In this document: piece after piece, positions 1 to 10,215 of the stretch
How the letters are laid out: every line of letters begins with the position of its first letter
Numbering within the stretch: position 1 is the first letter of the stretch
From: Austropuccinia psidii
Lineage: Eukaryota; Basidiomycota; Pucciniomycetes; Pucciniales; Sphaerophragmiaceae
Reading direction: 5' to 3'
Length of the DNA: 64,000 bases
Assembly (NCBI GenBank): GCA_023105745.1
Contig: JALGQZ010000011.1
Location: 47,212,698-47,276,697 of the forward strand
The notes under the pieces: model-generated
What the model saw: the letters and a program-made list of their open reading frames with translations, nothing else
The model's database searches: none
Told to the model about the DNA's origin: nothing
Position numbers and translations under genes: made by a program

Positions 1-1
1 C

Positions 2-97
2 GCCGTGAACGATACAAGCTGCGTGTCACTGCAAATTTTAACTGTTTTCCTGTACGGTATATCAGTTACGTTGCACGGTATAACAGATAGCAGTTAG
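2..97 (+). CDS. C-terminal fragment of a small secreted protein (cut by window start)
   Basis: Codons from base 2 to the TAG at 95-97 read as the tail of a protein ending VTLHGITDSS. The last 23 or so residues match the C-terminus of the complete cysteine-rich secreted protein encoded at 20268-20723 on the other strand, apart from one Leu/Pro change. Upstream of about base 27 the two diverge sharply, although the reading frame stays open here. This therefore looks like the 3' end of a paralogue, or of a converted copy, lying to the left of the window. The stop is 159 bases before the BUD13 start, the same spacing as in the right arm. Whether the full gene is intact cannot be seen. Confidence 0.6.
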   Translation, partial: AVNDTSCVSLQILTVFLYGISVTLHGITDSS

Positions 98-256
98 CTT
101 CTGCGCGGAGCAGCCCTGAATTCTAACAATCCTGTCCTCTTCCAGATCGCTGTGTCGGTCCAGCTCGCACTCAACTTATCAGCTACCTCACGACTACATC
201 GTAATCAGTTGGAGAAAATTAAAATATCCTGTCAGAATTCAACAATATCTCGAAGG

Positions 257-1576
257 ATGGCGAACGATCTGCAAATTTACTTAGCGTCAAAATATATGTC
301 TGGGCCAAAGGCAGATGCCATCCTTGCAACGAAGGACCAAGGCTCAAAGAAGAAATCCAAGAAAAAACAAAAAGCACATGAGGATCGTAATCATTCAACA
401 AACAATCATTTTGGACTAATTTTAAGAGACGCAGATGATGAATCAAGCTGGAAATTAGGAAATGAAGAAGATGAACTTCAACCTGGTTAGATACTTTTTT
501 CTTGATTTCAAAATTTCTTAGATTGAGTGCTGAATGAATGTTTCTTTTTATTACAATTTTTCCTCCATTCCCATTCGCTAGTTTGGAGAACGTCGTAACA
601 TTCAAGGGAAAAGCATCTTCTAAGTCCAAATGGGCTGTAATCAAGCCTTCAGAGTCCGAGGCTCAAAAGCAAGATGAATCAAAAGTCAAACCAGAGGACA
701 AGCAACCACAAATAGTTGAAACCGATGGGAATAGGATCCCAACTGGTGGGCTACAAACCTCCGCCCAGATCAAGGCACAATTGCATTTGAAAAAACTAAC
801 AACAAACCTTTGGGTGCCGAGCGATGAGCTCCAAGAGGAGACAATCTATTGTGATTCACATGGTCAGAAATTAGACACAAAACAATTGTGTGCTGAGGAA
901 AAATGAAGACGAGCGAGAGAATTAGAAAAGAAAATGAAAAAGATGGAGTGGGGAAAGGGATTATTCCAGCAAGGAGAGAAGAAAGCTGATGCTGACGAAC
1001 TGAGCAGAATAGCATCGCAACCATTTGCCCGGTTTGTCTGATCTTTTATTCTGCTTCTGCCCTCAAACTAAGATATCGGGGTTCATATCGTAGTACTATT
1101 GATGATAAATATTTAAATGATGAGTTAAAAGAAAGACAAAGACGCAACGGCCCAGCCGCTGCTTTCCTCACAGTGAGTCATTCCTTTGGATCATTGTTGA
1201 CGAGATATTTTTAAAATTCATCCCAATACCCACTTTTGGCAACTTAGAAATCAAGCAAATCATCCACCTCAAGCAGACCCAAATATAGTGGTCCACCACC
1301 ACCACCTAATCAATATGGTATTAACCCCGGCTATAGATGGGATGGAGTAGATTGGTCTAACAGATTTGAGGCAAAGCTTTTTCAAACAGGGAATGATCAA
1401 AAACAAGTTTTGTATGATCATTTTTTACTCTTCCTTAGTCCAACGGCCTTACTGCTTTTCCTTCAAACTTCTTTTTTGTTCTATTTCACCTTTTCAAAGG
1501 CTAATGTCAGATGTTTTTTGCTCAATTTCTTTAGGCTTGAGCAGAAGCTTATAGCTATTCTGTTGACAAAATGTAG
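257..1576 (+). pseudogene. BUD13: BUD13/CWC26 pre-mRNA splicing factor homologue, disrupted (left copy)
   Basis: BUD13 is a subunit of the RES complex, which binds the activated spliceosome and aids splicing and nuclear retention of pre-mRNA. Five exons are visible: 257-485 (YLASKYMSGPKADAIL), 582-1031 (SKWAVIKPSE, then MEWGKGL and PFAR), 1073-1172 (RRNGPAAAFLT), 1248-1406 ([16 protein letters not shown]) and 1535-1576 ([10 protein letters not shown] then stop). These are the family's hallmark blocks in order, joined by GT-AG introns of 41 to 128 bases. Three lesions are seen: canonical splicing of exon 1 to exon 2 leaves the wrong frame by one base, TGA at 904-906 stands in a basic run where arginine is expected, and TGA at 1538-1540 lies in the last exon. 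A working copy presumably exists elsewhere. The family call is firm; loss of function is inferred. Confidence 0.88.
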
Positions 1577-3430
1577 CAAACAAAACCACACATCTGATGA
1601 TATTGGTCTTTACTTGAAGCTTATGTATCTTTATAATTTTTTATGATGTAAGCCCAAGCATTATTTTTTTGGCCAACTTGAATTTCCTTAACTAGCAAAA
1701 AATTTTAATCAAACATATAAAACCAACCCAAGAGGTTCAAGTTTTATGCCCAGTTTATTTTGATGGCATAAAGACTGCAAGGTGGACACATGTATGCTGG
1801 GGTCAATAATGGTTAAAGGTATCTTTTGAACATAAAAAAAAAACACAAATGATGTGGCTCAAACTGGCTTTTTATGTCTTGATATTTTACCTTCTCAGCT
1901 AGTCATGTTTTCCTTTTCATCGTTTATTTAGGCGTGCATTATCTCAGCCTTAATATCCAATTTTTGTCCTATCCACATTTTGTCCAGTGCTTTCCAATGC
2001 TATTAGTTTTGTGTATTATAATGTCTAGACCTCAATGAAGATTGGCCAAGTTGTCTTTGACTTGAAGCCCTGCTCCTCCAGCTCAATAGTATACCAGAAA
2101 CGAAAAAAAGTATTTTCCTATCAGGGCTGTTATTTTACAAGGGCATAAGCTTTAAATGTTGCATAACTGCAAATGTAGCCTGTTGTTGAATCTTGGAACA
2201 AAACAACAGGCCTGCAGGTAACAGATGGAGCACCATGTAAACAGCCCATGAAAAAAGATATAGCAGCCACTCTAATGGCTTTTTACCAATAATAGACTAA
2301 AGTGTTTAAAGCTCAATCTTTGTCAGATGCAGAAGATTGTCTAGAATATATATCTCAAAGTTGGTTTTTATGAAACAAAACATACTTCATAGTATCCATA
2401 TAAGTTTTACTGCATGTGAGTCAATATTCCACTGTACAGTCATGTCAGATTTGCACTCCATGTTGCAAGTTGCAATTGTGCAATTCCGCCTATTAAAACA
2501 CCTATGAAGTTCATCCTCCTTTTCCCCCATATACACATTACTTTGTGCCAACCAGGGATGAAATTTCAGTTAAATTTGGTGATTCAGTCAAACTGAGAAT
2601 GTCAATCCCCCTTATTAATCCCATACTCAATAAGCTAATACTCATATATGATGCAAAGCTGAAACCACTGTTTCAGTTAAATGAAGAGCTTTAGTTTTAA
2701 CAGAAGGCATGAAACTGAATGCTTATTTGAGTAAAACCTTAATATACTTATAAAATTTCATATATTCATGACAAAACTATTTTTCAATATCTCTCACATT
2801 TTGAAAAAAAAAATCAAATGAAATACATTAGATGACAAAAAAAATGGAATTTTTATCAAAATAGACTAAAAGCCAAAAGTTAGCAATTTATTTATCTAAT
2901 GTATATTCAAGTTAGATTGCATTGTCTAGTTTAACATGGCCAAACTGGTTAGGCAAGCTCAAGCTCAAGCACTGAAAATACATAAAAACGGATATGTAAC
3001 ACAAGAGAGCCAAAAAATTCATTTAAGACTAATTTGAAGTTCTAAAACCTTCAAAGTTTCCATGATGTAGGGACTCCTTGAGACACATAAAATGGGAAAT
3101 GGACTGAGAACTGATAGCTCCCAGTAATAGGCACATACCCCTGCCACTTTGAGAGAAAATGCACTCAAATGAGGCTTAAGAAGATGGTATCAAGAGTTAT
3201 TGTAATGAAATATAACCCCAAATAGGAAATTTACCACTTTTCATTCAAGGCAATTTAAGTAGGTAATTAGCTTACCTTCCAATAATCCCTAATTTTCTCA
3301 TATTCAATTATTGAAAAATGATTCTTCATGTATGCATACAATCTTTCTCTGTTTCTATGAAAAATATGATGGCTTTTATTGGTATTTATTGGTACTTTTG
3401 AGTATTTCTGTGATATTTAATAATGAGCTA
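1577..3430. other. Inverted-repeat arm DNA without a recognised gene
   Basis: AT-rich sequence downstream of the BUD13 pseudogene. The open frames running past its last exons use the wrong frame and are not supported. I see no RNA gene, LTR or repeated unit here. The same sequence recurs reversed at 16936-18788. Confidence 0.6.
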
Positions 3431-3911
3431 CTTAATTTAATTTACTACTGAATATGTTTCTATCTTGTGGATTCAGATCATCTTGAGAGGAGTAAGCCTG
3501 TTCACAATATTCAGAAATAAATTGAGCTAAGTCCTCTTCTGGCCAATTATAATGAATTCCTGTTTATTTTAAAATTTGCTTCCTATAAAATGGAGTGAGA
3601 TATGCAGTAATTATGGAGTAATTATTCTTGAATTCATACTTTATTGAAATCTTCAAATGCCCTTCTTGAAAATCTGAGTGCCAAGTTGGTACTTGATTGT
3701 GGGATAAAGGATTTTCTTGATCACATGGAACTTCATAATGGTATAAAAGATGTCTGGATTACCTAATTCTTTGAAAGAAATCATATGCTTTCTCCAATAT
3801 TCCTAGGATTGGCTTCAAAAAATCTAGAGCTTTCAAATCATGATTAGTTAGGGCATGGGGATTATCTTCATCTGATTGCATATGTGATATTAAAGGTGTT
3901 TTGAGAAACAT
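3431..3911 (-). pseudogene. Decayed hAT-like transposase fragment (left arm copy)
   Basis: Read on the minus strand, this stretch gives broken but protein-like blocks. The first begins at an ATG and contains DLKALDFLKPILGILEKAYD. After a gap with frame changes comes SIITAYLTPFYRKQI, then a stop, then NWPEEDLAQFISEYCEQAY. An acidic or aromatic helix followed by a segment of the type '(A)xxLxPxYR ... WPEE' is what the C-terminal half of hAT-family transposases looks like. There is no complete frame, zinc finger or terminal repeat, so it is at best a fossil. It is the mirror image of 16455-16935. Confidence 0.35.
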
Positions 3912-5879
3912 AGCTTGTTCAATTTGGTTTAAAAAGAAGCTTATAAATTTGATTGGTATACTAATCGGAATTTACTAAAATTCAATATTGTTATCTCTTA
4001 TTTTTCAGAAAAGCTTCTGCTGTTTTCAAAATTCTCAAATATGAGAGAAAATCTCTTGGAATATTTTGATCATTGGATTTTGCTCTATTACAAATGTGAT
4101 TTTTCTTTGAGATTAGGAGTGAATGAAATTAATAAAAAATGATAATAGAGTTAGAAAGTATTTTCATTGGTGGAGAATTGCAAGTTGCATATGGCTGTCA
4201 TTAATGGTAAATAGCTTGGAATATGTCTATATTCCAAGCTAAAAATTCAAATATGCATTTGTTTCCACTTTGGTTGACTAAATGAAGTTCCTTTTCTGGT
4301 TCAATAGTTTTCATTTTTGGGATTGGCTCTCTTTTTTCCTGACCCTATTGAATAAATTTTGATTAAAGAAATCTACCAATTTAAATATTTATGTTATAAT
4401 ATTTTATGTTTTCAGTATTAATTTCTAAAGAGCTTTAGAACTAGCTGATGCCTTTCGGTAACCTCACTCATTTAGTTTTATTGGCTCAAAATTGTGAAAA
4501 ATCTTCGACAGGAATGATGTTGCAATGTCATGTGTTTAAAAATAAAAATCTGGAGAAATTGGGGGCTCATTTATTTGAAAATCTTGTGATCTTTCTTTGA
4601 GCTATACTTATTGAAGCAGGTGTAAGCCAGATAAGCTAATTCAATTCATGATAGTTCTATTGTGTGTATATAATCTTAATTTTCAAAAATCACCCAGGAA
4701 TTAGAAGATAAATTTAAGTTATCTTTCATATAGTCACTTGAAAGAAAAAAGGGAGATTTAAACCTAAAACTCTATCTTATAGAATTCTTTAAGATTGTGA
4801 ATTCACCAATCTGAGTATCAAGTTCTTTCCTATTGAGAAAACTATAAGCCACTTTGTGATACTTGAAAGAATTGCCCATATGTGAGTCTTAGTGGTATTT
4901 TAAAATACCCAGAAGATAAAAAATACAAATAAAAAATAATATCAAAATAACTTTTTTTCAATTTTTGAGAATTTAAATTGAGTCTAATGTAATTTCACAT
5001 CCTTTATAAAGATAAATGAAGAAACCTTTCATTTTTTTGAGCTTTTTTTGGAATAAACCTATATAGAAGTAATGATAAGTTCTTTTCTTTGAATTATAAG
5101 ATGAAAATGATACCAAAATTTGATTTCACATGAGATATTAGCTTGGATAACATCTCAGTGAAATTTATGTAGCTCAACTAACAAGAGGCGTAAATAAAGC
5201 TCCAAAAATTCAAATCATATTATATAGGTCTGAAAATGAGCATAACTTCATTGATTTAAACCACATTTGGTGTCAAAAACCTATTTTTTTTTGAAAATAG
5301 GGTTTAGGTTTGAGCTTGGAAGATAAAATTAATTGATGTTTTTTCAAGTTTGCTGTGCACATGTGTGCTACAACGGAGCTTTGTTTTAAAGGGGGGCTAT
5401 GAGAGCTTAAAGTTTTTGATTTTAATACTCATGTGTTATCACTTTTACAACAAAGGTGGACAGATTGAAAGACAATAAATTTGTAACATTATTTTTAGTG
5501 GTAAAGGAAGCTGGCATCAAAAGATGCAAGAGTCTCTGAAATTCCTTGATTCCATGTTTTATGTGTAAATATCTCAAATAAAATCCCAAATAACTTTGAA
5601 CAGGGTCCAAAACAAGGACATTGAGCTTAATTAATATACAAGGCATTGATAAAAGCTGGAAGGTCTGTACTATGTTACAGAGAGATAAAACTACCCTCAA
5701 GCTAAAAGAAATTTCCAGGATAGCTTGAATTTTCCTAAAGTATTTGTTTACATATTATGAAATGTTTTAAGATCTCAAAAACCAAATTTTATTTTGAGAA
5801 AATACATGGCTAATCTCATATTTTATCAAAAATGATGGAGCACCATCAAAAATGTCTTTGTGAGAAGATTGGAACCATT
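3912..5879. other. Inverted-repeat arm DNA without a recognised gene
   Basis: AT-rich non-coding sequence. It includes a 92-codon open frame (5422-5700, minus) that is identical in the two arms; I see no domain, codon bias or splice context to support it. Nothing else is recognised. Confidence 0.5.
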
Positions 5880-6560
5880 TCAGAAAATGTTTGTGATGTA
5901 AAATTTACAAATCATATCTGTCCATACATAAGTTTTGAAATTTTTCCATAGTTGGTAACAGAATACCATCATTCACTCTTTTGTTCCAAGCTTGAATCCT
6001 TTTCCTCAAGTTTATTTAAGGTAATATATAAAAATTTCTCTCAGCCAAGCATAAAATTTGAATTTCTGTTATTGAATGTAATAAATTTCTACCAATAAAA
6101 TCTTTATTACAGTCTTCCAATAGTTCTATAGAGTGGAAATATAATTGGAAAAATCATTTTCAAAAAAACATAGTTTGTATTTTATTGGATGAAGACTAAA
6201 ATAATACCACAAAGAAGCTCTTGGTGACCATCCTTTAGCCATTGATAATATTGATACAAGGTAGAATGTAAAAATTATGTTTGGCCAAACATAAATTTTT
6301 AATGTTTTGAATCAAATGAAATATAATTGGACAAAGAAATCTCATGAAAGGCTACAAAAAAATTAGCAGAGTGGAAGTGTGGCTTGAAATGAAACTCATG
6401 TGATATAGAAAAAATTGTTATCTTATTGATAATAACTCAATATAATACAACCCAAAAGCTCCCAGAAGAAATCTTGTGGCAATGAAATAAAATTTGTTCA
6501 AGGTAAAATTTAAAAATTGTGTTTGGCCAAACATGAATTTCCAATTTTCTCAACAAAAAT
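5880..6560. repeat. Degenerate tandem-like repeats with GTTTGGCCAAAC palindromes (left arm)
   Basis: A pattern of the form AAGGTAAAATTTAAAAATT, then a palindromic core, then CATAAATTT recurs at about 5918, 6040, 6283 and 6524. The last two carry the perfect 12-base palindrome GTTTGGCCAAAC at 6279-6290 and 6521-6532, 242 bases apart; the earlier two are degenerate versions. The spacing suggests a period near 120 or 240 bases. The mirror copy is at 13806-14486. Confidence 0.55.
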
Positions 6561-6978
6561 GATAGAACTCCTGCCCAAAACTCTGAATTATATTTTTTAA
6601 GTGACTCCTAAATAGTGAAGTATGCTTTGATATAAAGAGACTGTTTTTCCAAGAAACAACTTTTCTCACTTTTTCAATAAGAAGTTTTACAATACCAATG
6701 TTTCTTTGTTCTTAACCAAAGGCACTGCCATAAATTTGAAAGGAAAAATATAAAAGCTATATTTTCTCCAAAATCATTTTTCAAGTTCTTGCAGAAATGA
6801 ATATTGGATCTCATTGGCCAAGCCACTCTTTATCTTTAAATCAAACATGTAGTCCATAATCAAGATATGAGGAAAGACTCAATTCCCCTTTATAAAATCA
6901 CAAAAAATAGATGAATACTTTATTTCCATTTAATGAATAAAATTCAAAACAAACTAACATCAAACAGCTCATGTAACT

Positions 6979-8005
6979 TGAGGAAGTTTTTAAGTAATAA
7001 TAATGAATTAAAAAACATTATATTAATTTTCACAAGAAAATTTCAAGTATCAAGTATGAAATGGATTGATTGGTTTTAATTATTTTTTATTCATCAAATT
7101 GCAATTTGAATTAATGAAATGCATGATTTTGGATTATGAAAATTAAAACTTGAGAAATATTCCATTTGATGCATAAAAATTAGAATCTCAATTATACAAA
7201 TATGAAGTGGACCTTCAAAAATTCAATTTTTTTAACTGAAATTATGCACTCTTCATCCTTGTTTGAGGAATTTTCACTTTTTTTACACTTTTGTCTTATT
7301 CAAATATGGATTAGATGGAAAAAGTGAATTCCCTTTATCTTCATCTAGTTGGTTGTAGCTGAAAATCATTAATCTTCTGGTGATGGATGGTCTTCATTTT
7401 ATTTTGATTCTTTGAGCCCATTTTCCCCCTCGATCACTTCAAAACCCATCAATTCAAAGCTTCTTAAGAAAGAAAAATCTCTCAACCATTGTAAATGGTT
7501 GGATTTTGAAAGCTCAAAGGGCTCTGAACAATAATAAGGAAAGAAAGAAACCTTATTTTTTGATTTAAAATGCAACAGTCAAGTTTGAAAAAATCTTTAC
7601 TAATTTCTTTACCGTTAGGTTGGTTTTCTTGCCAAGTGAGTTTTCCTATGAATGGGCAATCCAATGTTGAGTGTCTCAAATCGCCAAGGATATCAAAAAG
7701 GCCCCATCACATCTTATTACTAAAAGGGTAGTTTTTTTCTTTTAAGTAACTGCCACAAAATTTGATTTTTCTTTGTTTAGTTCAAAAAAAATTAACTTTG
7801 TGATTTATTTCCTTCAAATCTATAACCCCCTTTTCATCATGATTTCTATTTAAAATTTGATATCAATCATGTTGTCTCTCAGACAATCCCCAAGTGTTTC
7901 CAAAAATTAATATTTATTTTGTTTCCAAATCATTCTAACTATTTCATCCCAGATTTTTTCATCAATTCTCTCTCACCATCTCTTTACTAAACATTCCTAC
8001 CCAAA
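6979..8005. other. Left part of the palindrome spacer, no gene recognised
   Basis: AT-rich sequence unmatched in the right half. It probably includes the promoter and 5' UTR of the gene starting at 8006. I see no clear TATA box and no coding signal. Confidence 0.5.
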
Positions 8006-10215
8006 ATGTCATTCATTAAACCAGAAGATAAAAAGACCTTGAACTCATATATAGATGAAAGTTTTATACAAAACATAACAGCAACTTTTAAAACTCATGA
8101 GGTATTCTATTCCACAATTCATTGAACAGCTTGATAAACTGAATTAATGATATTTTTGGAAAATATCAAGGCAAAGTGCAATGTTGCATTTCATCAAAAT
8201 GAAGTTTTCCTAAAAGCATTTCAGGAGAATTTAGAGGAGGCCTTCAAAGCTAACAATGAATTTGTTAGCCATAATTTTACAAATCAAAAGCTTGAGATTG
8301 AAGAAGTTGAAAAAAAACTCCAGGATAAGAATATTGAAATGAAGCACATTCAACAGGTAAATGAAGAAAACTTTTGTTCATTGAAAAATACAGTTATTTT
8401 TGAGGTGGAAAGGCTAAAAAATGAATTGAAAACTGTAAGCCTTTCTTTTCTAATTATCAAGTATTGGAAAAAATCTTCTTACATCTTGAGATATCAATTG
8501 CAAGTGTCAAAGTCCGTGGAACCAATTCTTAATTAAGAACAATCATCAGGAAAATCTGTATGCTTCAGAGGTAATTTATATTCAAGAGAAAAAATCTGAT
8601 TTTGGAATGCCATTAATTATTTAATCCTTTTCCTTTTTTCAAATAATTATTAAATTTTGGTTTTATTAATTGGTCCTTTTAAGCCGGACTTTCAAGTAGA
8701 AACTTCTCCCCTTGTGGTCTTACAAAATGATGTTGAAATTCTGAAGAAATTTTTGTGGGAACCAAATGGTGGACTCAAAATTTTGAAAAGAAATTTTGAA
8801 ATTGGAGTCAACAATACATTGAAATCATTAATAAATAAAAATGTAACTAAATTGAAGCTCATGCAAAAGTTTATCCCTTGCTTAAAAGGAAGGCACCTTG
8901 TCTGAGATTAAAGGATCTCTTTTAACTGTTGGAGAGCATAATGAATATTATTCTGAATGGAAAACCACACTGAACCTTTTCAATGATAGGCTAACAAAAG
9001 TTGAGATAACGCCTGACCCTGAAATTATTGAATCATTGAAGTCTTTCTATGTAAGTCTTTCTTTGAAAATGAAATCCTTGCAAAAGTCAACATAATTCAC
9101 AAACAATTTAACAACTTATAGCAAAGTACCAAAAATGAGCTAGAATCAATAAAGCAGAGCCATGAAATAGGATCTCAAAGTGTTGTATTACTAAGCTTGA
9201 AATAAAATGTAGCACTTTTATTCTGATTTGTGATTTTTCAAAATTTGAAATTAACTCAGGTAGCGCACATTACTAAGTGCCAAGATGAAATTCGTCGGGA
9301 CCTTTTCGATCTTCAGCTTTTGTTTAAGGAACAACCGCCACACTACAACTCAGGTGAAAAAAAGGTATATTTTATCCTCTTCTCTATTTTTCATGTTCTA
9401 GAAAAATTGAGTCTTTTCATAGTATTTATCAATAAACCTATTAATTTTCTTTCATTCAAAAATAATTTAGATATTGGAAAACCAAATGGATGCGATTTGT
9501 TATTCTCATGATCAGCTTTCAATAAATGTTAAGGAAATTCAAGAAAGATTGAATCGAAATCAAACTTCCCAGGAATTTATGAAACAAGCAGTATGTGTTT
9601 TATATATAAATAATAACTGTACTATAACACATTCTCTAAATTTTCTGATCACCTTGCCAAACAGATAAAAGAAAATAGAATGTCAATACTTGATGAAATT
9701 GTGTGTTATGTTTTTTACCCAAGACTTTCTGTTCTGGTAAAATTTTTTAAATGAAAATTATTTAAATCAAATCAATTACTTTAGGATAAATCAGAAAAAC
9801 TGAATGAAATAAATAAGAACCAAGAAACAATTGTGAAAGACATTGCACAAATTAACGTTTTTTCAAATTCTCAATCGATTAAGTATGAAAAATTGGAAGG
9901 AAAGGTTTGTGTAGCTTTTATAAACTCATTTATCCATAGAACTAATTGAAATGATGGTATTATTCAGCTTCAGGAAACCAATAAATTTTCAAAGGTTAGT
10001 TTTCTTTATTGTGAAAGTGAATTAGAATATTAATTTAGTTTCCATTACTTTTCTAATTTTTGAAGAATCTCAAAAGCAAAGTTGATGAAATTCAAGATGG
10101 GCAGAAAATACTCCTCAAGGACTTTCAAACAATTCAGGCGAATATACAAAAAGAAACCAAGAAACAAAACCAAATTGAAAACCAAGTTGAGATTATTGAT
10201 ATTCCTTTCAATTAA
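8006..10215 (+). CDS. 12-exon coiled-coil protein, unknown function, all introns phase 0
   Basis: The family is not recognised. A complete spliced frame of 467 codons runs from ATG 8006 (MSFIKPEDKK) to TAA 10213-10215. Exons: 8006-8101, 8171-8434, 8505-8570, 8684-8842, 8889-9050, 9122-9184, 9260-9364, 9471-9590, 9665-9736, 9785-9904, 9968-9994, 10066-10215. Every exon is a multiple of three, every intron has GT and AG ends (46 to 113 bases), and every joint is in phase 0, which is very unlikely by chance. The product is rich in K, E, N, Q and I with heptad-like spacing, so a long coiled coil is expected; there is no signal peptide or membrane segment. Exons 8, 10 and 12 encode similar modules (DAICYSHDQLSINVKEIQ, NEINKNQETIVKDIAQIN, DEIQDGQKILLKDFQTIQ). 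It lies alone in the palindrome spacer. A structural or Gag-like role is possible but unsupported. Confidence 0.8.

Larger units (their letters stand above)
27..6978. repeat. Left arm of a giant inverted repeat
   Basis: This segment is the reverse complement of 13388-20338. Paired coordinates sum to 20365 near the outer end and 20366 near the inner end, so there is about one net indel across nearly 7 kb. By eye the arms differ only by scattered substitutions, of the order of 1 percent. The outer boundary falls inside the secreted-protein tail. The inner boundary is at the CATCAAACA(C)AGCTC sequence near 6957-6975, after which the two sides no longer match. It holds a BUD13 pseudogene, a decayed hAT-like fragment and a degenerate repeat array. 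Confidence 0.95.

Noticed and set aside
219..644. 141-codon frame antisense to BUD13 exons 1 and 2 (and its mirror at 19721-20146)
   Set aside because: It runs opposite to well-supported exons and across their intron; it is a shadow frame.
5422..5700. 92-codon open frame, identical in both arms (also 14666-14944)
   Set aside because: Identity only reflects the recent inverted repeat. No domain, signal peptide, splice context or conserved motif is visible.
8342..8395. Extra intron after HIQQ in exon 2 (GTAAATGAAG ... AATACAG)
   Set aside because: It would be only about 40 bases, and the sequence reads through in frame as coiled coil, so it is kept as exon.
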